A stretch of 64,000 nt of DNA from Phoenix dactylifera (lineage: Eukaryota > Streptophyta > Magnoliopsida > Arecales > Arecaceae). The DNA lies in contig NW_024067681.1 in NCBI RefSeq assembly GCF_009389715.1, forward strand, positions 1,074,001-1,138,000, written 5' to 3'. Below, piece after piece: positions 34,372 to 45,900 of this stretch. Position 1 is the first letter of the stretch. Each line of letters starts with the position of its first letter. The notes under the pieces were generated by a model. The model saw only the letters and a program-made list of their open reading frames with translations. It did no database searches and was not told the origin of the DNA. The translations under genes were made by a program, and so were the position numbers.

Positions 34372-36960
34372 GAGAATTGATTTGACCGAGGCACCGAGCT
34401 AGCTGAGTCGCTAAAGAGCTTAGTACTTGACTGTTTAGATTGTAGAAGACAGTAAAAGGTCGCGATATACCACTGAGATAGCTAGATGGTGATCGATATG
34501 CTCGGATGGTGATGGCTCCAACACCGATCGTTTTTTATTAGTGCTGGAAAGAGAAGATCGTGCTCGAATCTTCGCTCCAATGTCAGATCTAACCTGGACC
34601 AGCAAAGATGAAGAAGTCCTCTTATCAGAGAGTATCCAACGGAGGATTCTCTAATGCCTAAGTCAGATAGACTCTCAAAAAACAATGGAGGCATCGTGAG
34701 AGCGGCAGAGCGATGACACAGTATATGAGGGCTCAAGGACACTTACTTAAAGAGTCCCTCGAGATTGGTTTGTATAAGAAAGGGTCGGTGCTCGTGGCTG
34801 AAGGATTCGGGCGTGCAGATCGACCATTTTTGGTAACCCGTCGGACGTCCCGAAGGTTATGGGCTGCCGTTTCGTTCGCACATCATGTCCCATGCATCTC
34901 GTCTATGCATCTCGCCTATGCGGTTAAGGAAATTACTCTCGATCGTGGCCAAGATGTCACCAGTTGGAGAGAGATTTTGAAATTCGAAAGACTCTCCATA
35001 TGCCTATGAGCTAGCCATATGCTGGGTTTGGTTAGTTGATTAAGGGCTTCATGGCGAGCTCTGATTGCTCGGTTTGCCACATCGGTTGTGGTCGGCTCCA
35101 AGGTGTATTAGGTATGATGGATCCAACTAAGCTAGTGGCAAATCAATGCAGTTACAATGATAACTAACATTTGTGCATATATGTCCTCTTCATCGTCCTA
35201 TTCAAACTTTATTTGGATAGGATGATGAAGAAAAGAGAGGAGAAAATAAATAATTCTATCTTTAATGTTACGTTGAAGAGAAAAAAACTATATTTTATTA
35301 GAGCATCCACTTTGGGATCAAAGGAGGAATAAATGTAAATTTTAGGGGCATTCATTATTCTCTCCAAATCTCTCTAAGTTCAAGAGAAAAATTTCTAGGC
35401 TAGAAAAAAGTGATTTTTCTAAAATTCTCTTTCCATCTTTTTCTTTCTTTTTTAAACAAACAAAAGAAAAATTAGATTTCTCTTCTCATTTTCTTTCCTC
35501 TCACTTTCTCTCCATTTAAATAAGATATTAATCTTTTTTATCAGAAGAAGCAAGGGATACAAATAGGGTTAGCAAAAAGTGACCCAATCAATCAACTCGA
35601 CCAGTATCCAACCCATAATAAACAAATTTAGGTTTAGGCTAAATAGGTTTTGGTCATAAACAAATTAATCCGTTTTGATCTATTTATTAAACAAGTTGGG
35701 TTTGGGTTCCAGCAATATAACCTATATAATCCATTCAACCTATTAAGTATTAATGAGATCAAGTCTAAATTCCAACACCCCCACAAGGCTGACCAAGCAG
35801 TAATGTCTGACATCTAGGTCAATCCGATCAAAGTGAAATTCATTGAATCATGCTCGAACTAGGAAACAGATGATTCAACAGAGATCGGAGATGATCAAAT
35901 CTAACAGTATTGGTAAGGACCATAGCGGGGGCTGACACGCCGCCCGATGACTATGAATCAGGGCTGTTCACCAGAATCAATCCAAAATTACTGTGAAGTG
36001 TTCCTACTGCATCCAACTACCTTAGAGAAAGTAGAGAGAGAAAGTCCAATAGAGAGAAATTTTATAGAGAGAAATGATGAAGAAGAGAAAGAATCTCAGT
36101 CTAGGTTCAATCAGAAATTACGGGTCAACCACGATCAAGCAACATATATGGCCATGAATCAAGAGAGAGAAAATCCAACAAGAGAGAAAAGAGAGAGAGA
36201 AAGAACAGAGAGAGGTTCTCTTTTCCTCTTCTCCAAAATAGAAAATTCGTTCCCCCTTCTCGATCGGAACCAGGGGCGGTCGTGGTGGCCAGCCTCGATG
36301 AAGGCAAAAGGTGGTGAGGTAGGCTCGACCAACCTCGACGGCCAACGGCAGCACACACGGCCAACGACGAGTAAATACGGGCCGAAACATAGCACCCTCA
36401 TTCGAATCACATTCCGGCGATTAGCCGGCTCAAAGCTAAGTTGGGTCACGACCGAAGGACCAAGAGAGGAAGAGAAGAGGATGTGGAACACTTACCTCGG
36501 TCTGGCGGAGTTCCGACGGCTCTCTCTCTCTAGGAACAAATCGAGGAAGACATCGGAGAAGCTAGGAGTCGGTAGCTCAATCTCGATGAACTCGAAGGAC
36601 AGAGGAGGAGCTCTATAAATAGAGTTTTCCAAACCTTATTCGGCGGTCTCTAGATTGTGATGGACTTCCAATCCCATCACGATCGAATAGGAATCCTCCC
36701 CACGATCGGGAGGGAGGAAGAAGACTCCAGTCGGAATCTTCCTCCCATTTTCATCTCACATGCGTTGCACATGAGGTTGACCCAAACGTGGCTGGGCCGA
36801 TCAAGTGGACTAGGCACAGTCCACCGAGTCTCACAATATATGATGTCCTCAAGCAACACAGGAGATTCTTCTATGTTTGTCCACTTGGTATCTCCCACTC
36901 TACAATAAGACAATGCCCGAGAGTCCCCAGTAATAGCCAGAACTACACAGTCACTTGAAT
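34372..36960. other. TE-derived DNA, boundaries unresolved
   Basis: The part starting TGTTGACGCC at 34372 looks like an LTR start but I could not find its end or target duplication. The part 35560-35770 is a degenerate AACCC/GGGTT dispersed repeat. From about 35930 to 36850 the DNA resembles the solo LTR at 58193-59730. It has a tgacacgcc start, a gagagaga-rich block, an acttacctcggtctgg patch, and an end with gcacatgagg, gctgggccgatcaa and gagtctcaca. No intact coding sequence was seen. Confidence 0.45.
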
Positions 36961-37025
36961 GGGTTGAAGGGTCTGCAGATATAATTGCTTTACGTATATA
37001 AAGGCAGCCAACAGGTTCACCGAGC

Positions 37026-37509
37026 CTATTTATTTGTGTGTGTGTGTTTTGTGAAAGAACACAGAGATGGAAGTTGTATTTGAGCCCTCGTAGTTGGATT
37101 CAAGAGGTGAATCTCTTCACCACCAACATCTACTGTCACCAACCAACCCCAAGAAGATCCATATATCCATTTATTAATAGCCTCCAGCAGAAAGAATCCA
37201 CCATAAACCTTTTCATCAGATAGGCAAACAAACTTGCATGAATCTGCGTCTTCCTTATATGGGCACAAAAGCAATGGAACTGCAAGTTGGCGAGGATGAC
37301 AACGGCATATCAGAAGTTTCTGAGGAAGATGATGACGATTCTCCATATAAACAGAGCGCCATGTCTTGCAAACAGCACCGAAATGAGGAAAATTTTAGTT
37401 CTTCAGCAATTACTTCTAAGATATCTCTTGGAGCATCAGACCATGGGTCCATTGATAAACCTGATAGAGCAAAACAAGTTTTAAGTACCTCACCAAAACA
37501 ATAACGCAA
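37026..37509 (-). pseudogene. F-box/DUF295 gene fragment, frameshifted and truncated
   Basis: On the minus strand the frame from 37509 gives a normal F-box start (MDPWSDAPRDILEVIAEELK, then FR). An extra base near 37380 pushes it out of frame. The other frame resumes with VCKTWRSVYMENR, then RQLAVPLLLCPYKED, CKFVCLSDEKVYG, GSSWGWLVTVDVGGE and IHLLNPTTRAQIQLPSL, the usual order in plant F-box proteins with a DUF295 domain. It then runs into a GT repeat and a stop at 37026. About two thirds of the usual C-terminal DUF295 domain is missing. In the family these are substrate adaptors of SCF ubiquitin ligases. This copy should not make a working protein unless an exon lies elsewhere. Confidence 0.75.
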
Positions 37510-39387
37510 TAACTTTCTTAAAAAGAAAATGGGATAAAAAAGAAGGAATGCTTATAGAAACATTAACAAACTAACACGATTATTGTTGAATATATACATG
37601 AAACAAAGTACCATGGGCAGTGATGCTGTAATGGATGTTAAGCTTTATAACATTACAGCTCCTATTTTGCTGACAAGACATCATGCTAACATCAAATAGC
37701 CCACAAATCAACGCACGATGACTATCCTTAAATTATAAGCAGACAACTAAAATTCATCTGAGAGTGTTATTAAATGGACAATTTAAGCTCAAAATCATCT
37801 TTGATACAAAAATAACATGAATTGGGAACATATTCAGAACAAGCCCAAAGGCCCTCGAGCAGAAACACATAAGCTCAAACAAAGCTTGAGTCTGTTTATG
37901 AAACTCAAGACTTCACGCCTTGACCCTAGTGACACTCTAAGAATAGTCAAGCAGGATCACATGAACTTGATAGCTTAATAAAATTGAACTTTATTAAAAA
38001 TCTTAATTTTATAGGAGTATCACTAGAAGTAAGATCAACCACTTAAGGGATCAGGCTGATCAAATCTATAATCCAAGTAGCATATCACCATAGAGACTTT
38101 ATCAGATTAGGATACTTGAAAATTGTATACATTTTTACTATTGTTAAATTTTTTTAGAACTCTAAGGCGCTAGATGGTTTTCAAATCTATTCAGCAACTT
38201 GCAAGAAACAAAAAAAAATCCCAGACTATAAAAACATGTTCTTAGAATGGTACTGGTTTGTAACTTGTTTTACTGTATTATTTGATAGGAGATGAAGAAT
38301 GGGTGGATGGAAAAAGGAGCAAGAGTAGAAAAGCATGAAATACAGGAGCATAGTTTGATGTAGTACCAGGCATCATACTGGTAGTCCATTGATATTATAC
38401 AACCCTTGTATCAACAAATGTTATGCTGCAGAGGTGAGGCAGCAATTCCGCCATTTATCATTTCAACACCATATCAAATCTTGCAATGGTACCTTTTCAT
38501 TATGATATGCCTAATACCAGCAGCATGGCTTGGTACAACAAACCGTGGGTTCAAGAACCAGCTAGAGATTGAGATGAGAGTGGAGAACTGATGGACTTGT
38601 AGAGATAAGAAAAAAGACAGACATTAGTGGCAGATGTGGCATCTGAGGTAGGATTCGATAGTGGAGAAGATGTGGCGCAGCAGGAGCAAAGAGCGCGGCT
38701 CGAAGAAGAAGGGAGAAGGTTAGGTGGCATAGGCTTTTCTTTGAGGGGGTAGAGACAATTGAGAGATAAATTTGGTCTCTTCCATGTTTTTGAAAAACAT
38801 GGTTCCCCAGAGGTATCCCATGGGATTCAATTATACTCGATTTGCCTCATGCTCCACCAGGCATCTCACCAAACCTAAGAATTAATAAAACTTAATAAAG
38901 CATGTTTTATAAAATCTTATTTGTCTATGATCTAGCAATCCAAGAGACTGCAAATATCCTTCAGCATAAAGACAGACCAACAAAACTTTAAAGCAAAGGG
39001 TAAAGAGACAATTATTAATCAAATACAAAAACATAACTATAAACAAAGAGCCATATCCAAACTATTAGGGTTGGCTCTAAACACCCCATTTACTGATTAT
39101 TCCTATTTAAGGTTGCCTGTAATGTTATTGCAAGCTCTCTCATCTCTGCAAAGTGCACCATCATATCATAATAATATGCTAAGCGTAAAACTCAAGGCAC
39201 ATTAGATGAAGGCAAGTGATTGATCCCTTAGCACTATTTTAGTGTTATCAACTTAGTGTTAAGTGTTAAATGAAATACTTATTTTAGTCCCTTTCCTTTT
39301 AAAAAAATATTTTGCTGAAGAAGCATGGTTATAGTATGACTCCTTTGTCTTTAGATGATTCTTTTTAAAAATAAAATAACAACACGG
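37510..39387. other. Intergenic, no gene seen
   Basis: AT-rich DNA. Weak GTACC/GGTAC-type motifs near 38350-38560 recall the dispersed GTAC repeat. No open frame with a domain. Confidence 0.4.
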
Positions 39388-39710
39388 TTTTTTTTTTTTT
39401 TTTTTTGCTGAAAATGGATGCTTCATATAATTCGAGTACAGATACACCCAATAAAATTAGAAAACAGCAAGTCTCGGAGTGCTCTCGACAACTCCCCCTC
39501 TCCGGCCTACAGGATGCCCTTGAAGCGACAAGCCACATAAGATGCCACTCAGTCTGCAGCCCCGCTGGCCTCCCTAAATACATGCCTAGCTTGAAAGGCC
39601 ACTCCTAGATCTAGGGGATGTCCTCCTCCACCACCACTCAAGCCACCCTAGATCCAGCTGATCACGGTAGCTGAGTCCCCCTCTAGTATAACCAAGCTGG
39701 CTTGTAGGAC
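39388..39710 (-). mobile_element. 5'-truncated LINE 3' end, minus strand
   Basis: A T-run of about 19 at 39388-39406 is the poly-A tail of a minus-strand insertion. The next 3' UTR patch (acacccaataaaattagaaa, then tctcggagtgctctcgaca) matches the reverse complement of the LINE end at 63500-63570. Further in, the minus strand encodes VILEGDSATVISWI, an RNase H-like motif of plant LINEs. Only the last about 300 bp are present. Confidence 0.75.
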
Positions 39711-41484
39711 TAAAATTATTTAGATGGGTGACATGGGTCATGGGTTATTCAAATGAAATATAACTGATATGCTTAAGAGTCAAAATATTAAAAATACCAG
39801 ACTCTAAATATCACAGAGGAATAAAGAGTAGCAAATTTTAAGAGATTTCAAGACATAAATACAAATAGATACATCAACATCTTCACAATTTTTCTTACCA
39901 TCTCTTTCTTATTACATATACAAATCTATTTGTGAATCTTAAATCTCCATGCTTTTGCTCCTCTTTTTCTCTAAATAAATCCATATTTTGAAGACTAGGT
40001 GATATATCATAGCCATCCATCCTTTTCACTTTCACCCACATGCAAAACACATGCTAAATACTTGTTTATCATAAGATAGGCATGGAGCAAAAATGAAATT
40101 TGTGACTTGATTATTAGTCTCAAGTTTCAACATGTCATAATAATAAATTATGTTACATTTTGTAAACCATGCATCTCGCTACTTTGATTAGTCCTTATTG
40201 TGACTACAAGATTATGGATTCACAAAGATGGATACCTGACCAAGAGTTGGATATCGGGTGGTAGCACTATAATAAATAAAGTAATGATCCAAGAGAGTAA
40301 AATACACCTATTGTAAGAGGAAAATTAGACATGGGATCGCCCGCCCAAAGCAACATCTAGCGAGGATTCGAGATGTGGCACTCTATCATAAAGTTTCTAT
40401 AGATGTGAAGAAACTTACACATGCACATGTTTTACCAAAAAGAAAGAAAAACAAATTACAATTCAGTAGGTGACAGCAATAACAATGGTGATAAGGCTTT
40501 TGATAAGGATAAGAGATAGGGAATATAGGAATTACAGTTAAGAAAACCAAACACATACTCATACTAGATTTGTGTGATTCATCCGTCTTAGCAAAAAAAA
40601 AAATAAATAAAATAAAATAAAACCAAACCCACACATCTTGAGGAATTCAAGATACATGCAAAGATAGAAAGTCTAAGTATCACTTTGAGATAAGTATCAA
40701 TACCATAAATTCAACAACTGTCAAAATGGGACAGTCAAAATATGATGTAAAACCGGCACCAACAAAGATGCCAGGATGCTAAAACCCTATGCACTAGTCC
40801 ATGCCAGTCATATTGGTCCATACCAACACGTACCGACTCAATTTCTGCGCATCACCAGCACTAGCAAAATCTATTATCACCGCAAGGTTGAATTTATGGA
40901 GGCAAGCCTAGTGTAAACTTTGGACTCTATCTCGATTGCATATTCAAATGAGGAGGTGAATGAAACATGGATATATATGCACACATTTGAGAGGCAAAAG
41001 AATAAGTCAATTTGAGCACTAATATGTGATGGTTAGATAACACAAAATAGAACATAGTTAGTTTCCTTGTTTAGAAGTGCCATGGTATAGTGTTTTTAAA
41101 TGAACAAAGCCGGTGATCACTTCGAGAGCAATAAGTGCATTTTTTTTGAATCAATTGATTTTATGGTTAAAGAGATTGGTAAGTCCTGAGTGGTGCACTT
41201 TGTTGCTAACAATGGTCCAAATTAGGAATTAAAAGGATAGTTATCGATGGAGAGAAGGAACAACTTGTATTGGACTTCATATGCTGCCCATTGTATTCAT
41301 TTGATTTTGGAGGATATTGAAAAGGAACCAAAAAATTAAGGAGGCCATTTTCAGGGAAATATGTTGACTTTGGAGATTTGTAAAATAGATGATCTTCAAA
41401 AGGTTCGGATGTTCAATTTAGATGGCTTATTATTGATTCTAAAATTGTTTGCTCCTTTTCACAAGGAGTTAATTGTGTAATCCA

Positions 41485-41551
<67 letters not shown>

Positions 41552-42366
41552 AGTGGGTACTTAGTTTGATGAGAAGGGAGACAGGAGACAGGAAACAAGA
41601 AGAAAACAGAAGCTCATATGGCCTCACATTACCCAATTTGTCACTCATTTCCTAGATATAAGCACACCATGACATCAAGAGAATGTTCACCTAATAGATT
41701 TAGCAATAATGACCAAGCTAGGATCAAGATGGAAAGATTAGAAATAATATTTATACCATGGTTTTGGATGATACATTCTTGAATTTGCCTATGTAAGTAC
41801 TGTAACACATCGAAAGAAGCAAGTATATCACATACCATTGGCTTGCTTAAATTTTTTCAGCATTAACAAATTCTGATCCATGTTTTCTCTAATTGGTGTG
41901 TATGTTCAATCAAAAAATTAGAGTCTTGTAGTTTTGCTCTAACAAGAATCGGTTTTTAGCAAGTATCCTTTCAGATTAACTGTGACCCTTAAGCAATAAC
42001 TCTTTTTTTTTTCTTTCCTTTCTTTTGTTTCATGACATCGTTCCACCCATTTGATGAGAACCTTCTAAGCTATTTGATTATAGGGGTATAAGCAGTTCTT
42101 CTATCCACCTAAAACAAAACAAAAGCGAGAATATTATCTCAGCAATCTCATAATCTACACAAAGGATAACAGAAAACTTGCACACAATCTTGTCTCATCA
42201 GAAGAAGATACATCAATTGATCGGGGAAAAAAATAATAAACGCTAAGACAAGTCGAAGAAAAAAATAACCCTACAAAAAATTTCCATACTGATTGTGAGA
42301 GATAACTGATAGATTCACCAACCAGCCCAAGCCAATCAAGAACAAGAAAAGATCGTTTACTTTAAA
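39711..42366. other. Intergenic, repeat-bearing
   Basis: No gene identified. A decayed GTAC-type repeat patch lies at about 40745-40870 and a TA/TG microsatellite at 41488-41548. A short minus-strand exon-like stretch at about 41745-41875 was considered and not accepted. Confidence 0.4.
41488..41548 (+). repeat. (TA)n(TG)n compound microsatellite
   Basis: About nine TA units followed by about 21 TG units. Confidence 0.95.
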
Positions 42367-42399
42367 ATGGGCAGACAAGGAAACCAGAAGCTAGACAAA

Positions 42400-42938
42400 A
42401 AAAAAAAAAATAATGCAAAGAAAAGAACTCAAAGGGATCGCAACCGCGTACCTCTCTCCGTCCAATCCGATGGGTCCGCAATAGAGGTCGAATTGATCTC
42501 TGGCGTAATCTCCGAAGAGAGAGCAAAGGAGAGGACAAAGAGAGAACGACGAAGAGAGACGGAAAAGGAGGAAGAGTGGGAGCCGAACCAGTTTAGGAAA
42601 TTGGATCCTAATTGTACAAAACAAGGGCAATGGACAAGGACCCAGTTCTACAAAACTCTTTCCACGTCCATTCGCCTGCTCCACTTCAAATTTTTAATGC
42701 AAGTAGCTTCTCTCCATGATTCCGTCCATTTGGAGCTTAATGGCCGGCCCAATATTATACTAATCTAGGAAACTCAACAACTTTTGACCACAGAACAAGC
42801 TCTCCGGCATTGTCCGAGAAACGGCCAACAGCCCCGGCGGCAGCTACTTGTGTTCATATAGCCCGTGTTTGGGTTTGTGGAAGAGCAGGATTACCCCATC
42901 TTGCAACAGAGCAGCTGAGCTCTTAACATCTTTCCGGC
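42400..42938. promoter_or_regulatory. Upstream region of MLO with a possible divergent minus-strand leader exon
   Basis: This is the DNA directly 5' of the MLO start. On the minus strand, 42600-42450 reads as a CT-rich leader (tcttcctccttttccgtctc) and then ctctattgcggacccatcgg. It ends in ggagagag followed by gtacgcgg, a plausible leader exon plus splice donor. This would be a divergent transcript, but no coding exon was linked to it. Confidence 0.35.
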
Positions 42939-45900
42939 ATGGCCGGCGGCAACCCGGCAGACCGTTCACTCGAAGACACGCCGACATGGGCGGTGGCGCT
43001 TGTTTGCGCAGTTATGGTGATCATCTCAATGATGATGGAGCATGCGATCCACAAACTTGGAAAGGTAAATGGTGTGGATGTTAGAATCAAGATACGCCAA
43101 ATAGTATGGTAGAGTGTATCATACCATACCGATTCGATATTGGTATGTGGTTTGAAAAGCTTACCAATATTCGGTACACTGAACCAATCTCCATACTGGA
43201 TGTGCCGATATATTAAAAATGTAGCACCGGTATAAAACTCGATAACGAGATAGCATACTTTGATTGAAATTAGTTTTTTTTTGCGAGAGAAGGCATTCCC
43301 CCTTGGATTGGAGTTTAGCATATGAATATTTCTGTTTAAGCTACTAAATTAGTTTTGTTGTGTCATGGCAGTTGTTTCAGACGCGTCACAAGAAAGCTAT
43401 GAATGAAGCATTGGAGAAAATCAAAGCTGGTAATTCGCAAACTTTAGTAGCCTCTTTCATTATCACATCTTGTTTCTATGCACAGCTATATATGTCTGTT
43501 TTAATACACAAGAATAAGTGTTTAGATGATAGGTCCATCTTAAAATCGATCCTCTATATAAGTACACAAGATATCACCTTTTAGACATCTGGGCTTGTGC
43601 AATTCTTTGATAAGAATCTGGTAGAATTTTTTGAGCAGAAATATTGGAAAAAAGATCTTGACATGTTAGATTCTACTCTGCACTGCAAGTGAAAGAACAG
43701 GGTTAGGCTATATTAACTAATAAAAGATAAAATAAAAAATAGAAAAGGGTTTCTAAAGCCTACGATTTATGGATTAACTAATAGGTTAATGAACCAAAGC
43801 CAATTTTATCCTGCTGAGGTTCAAAAAATTTGAAACTAAAGTGGTAGCTTGATATATTGCATATGTACACGAGGATAATTTATATTAGAGGTGCAAATGA
43901 GACAATGCTCAAACTCGACTTGACTATTACCAAACTCCAATCGAGCTTAAGTAGCTTGAACAATTTTTCAATTTTATCTCGTATAACAAAATACTCAGCT
44001 CGAAGTCTTAAAAATATTTTTTTAATAATATTAGATTTTATTTACAATATATATTAATTTAATATTTTAATACATAATATTAGGTTATATTTTGTTTAAA
44101 TTATATTTTTTAATTATGATCAAGACTTGAACTCGAGCTCAAGTATGAGATTTGAATGTAATATTCATTTTTGTCTCTATAAGATGCAACCTTAAAGACC
44201 ACTAAAACATGTGATTTTTCATTTGTCAGTATTTTTATAGATTTTTGATTTGGATTTTCTACTATTGATTTTTGGAGTCGAAAGAAGTAGATATCCCCTA
44301 CTATCAAGAGAAGCAAAGTCTAATCTATTTAACACTTTCACCTCATGCTCCATCAATCCAGCATAACCAACACTTGAACCTACGAACCTAACGAGTTCCT
44401 CCTCTTTTGCCCCCCTTTGTGTATCTCTCTCACCTTGTCTCTTCATGGGCACCCATTTCTCTCCTAGCCTCTTGCCTCACCATCTCCTCTAAACGAAAGG
44501 GAAAAGAAATAATTAATCATGAAGACAAGTCGGGTTTGGGCACCAAAATCTTGGCCAATACCTTGGATCCAAGGCACAATTTCTAAACTTCCTAGGTTCA
44601 TAGGCGAAGTTACATAAATTATCTAAACTATTAACTCATATTCAAGCCATTGCCTGCCTAATTCACATTATCATGTCCTATCAAACGCATAAGTAACACT
44701 CTGTGCACTTAAAATCAGCATGACAATCCTGTATTCCCAATACCTGATGAGGACGAAAAGCGGCCGTGTTTCTTTCCAGAGGTATTGTCCGCTTTGGAGC
44801 ATGTCGAAGTCTTCCTTATAGTTTTGCCCCACAAAAGGCGTCTCTGAAGAGAAAGAGGCAGTCCCCCATTTAAGGCACAGCCCTCTTCGTCACTCAAGCA
44901 GTATGGGACTAAAGGTCCCGAGGTCCGCCCCCTCCCCCCAACATAGCCCCCTCGGGACAGAGAGGGCTGTGATTCCACCTTGCGGTTTTATAGGGTATAA
45001 GGGGGGACCCCTACCTAGCGCGCCAACTGATGAGGATGAAAAGCAGCCGTGTTTCTCTCCAGAGGTATTGTCCGCTTTGGAGCAGGTCGAAGCCTTCCTC
45101 ACGGTTTTGTCCCAAAAAAGGGGCCTCTGAAAAGAAAGGGGTAGCCCTCCCCAATTTAAGGCACAGCCCTCTTCATCACTTAAGCAGTATGGGACTAAAG
45201 GTCCCAAGGTCCGTCCCCTCCCCCCAACAATACCTAAATAGAATCTTACTAGGAATCATGAGATTTGCAAAATGAAAAGAAGTATTGGTGACTCCAGATA
45301 ATTCAATTTATTGTAAATGAACTACAGTATTCAAATATTAAGCTAATGAATTAAACAAAGCCTTGGATTAGGTTATATTAGAAAAATAAACCTGAGTGGT
45401 GATTTTGTAATAAATGGTTCCTAGTAAGTCACAAAAGTTTATATAAGAACAGGACATGCCATAATAACTATAATTTTTCAAGTGTCATTGAAACATGAGA
45501 TTTAGAAGCATGTGTTATATCATTTTGAGTATATTATGTAATACTTGTCTTGCCAAGCTGCACCATCAAGAGATCAAAAGAATTGGACTAAAGCCAATCT
45601 CAGCTATTGCAATTTTTGACCCAAGTAGCATCAAGCAAGGATTTACTCCTATAACCTTAAGGGGAAGAGATTATTGATTTGAATGTCATTTTATAGCTTT
45701 TTTAGTTATATTTTGAGTTATAGTCAAAACAATGTTTTTGACATATCTAGATACCTACTTAGACACAAAGATTGGTTAACTAATAGGCATTTAGGCTAAT
45801 GCAATATAGAATCTAAATATATTTTATATTTAAGACTTTGTATCTGAGCTCAGAAGGCTTTGTAACTAAATTGATCGAGAATCTTTTTGTAATTTTTCTA

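Noticed and set aside
34372..35140. Second solo LTR starting TGTTGACGCC
   Set aside because: The start looks right, but no matching CA end with a GATAT duplication was found, so it is listed only as unresolved TE-derived DNA.
41745..41875. Exon-like stretch on the minus strand (MDQNLLMLKKFKQAN, then YLHRQIQECIIQNHG)
   Set aside because: Splice-like signals are present, but the implied intron is only 36 bp and no family or further exons were found.
42367..42768. 133-codon + strand frame before MLO
   Set aside because: Lys/Arg/Glu-rich translation of a purine-rich leader-like region, with no domain. More likely upstream sequence of MLO or of a divergent transcript.
44715..45275. Small frames on both strands at the MLO intron 2 repeat
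   Set aside because: They are translations of the TRIM LTRs and repeat between the two copies.
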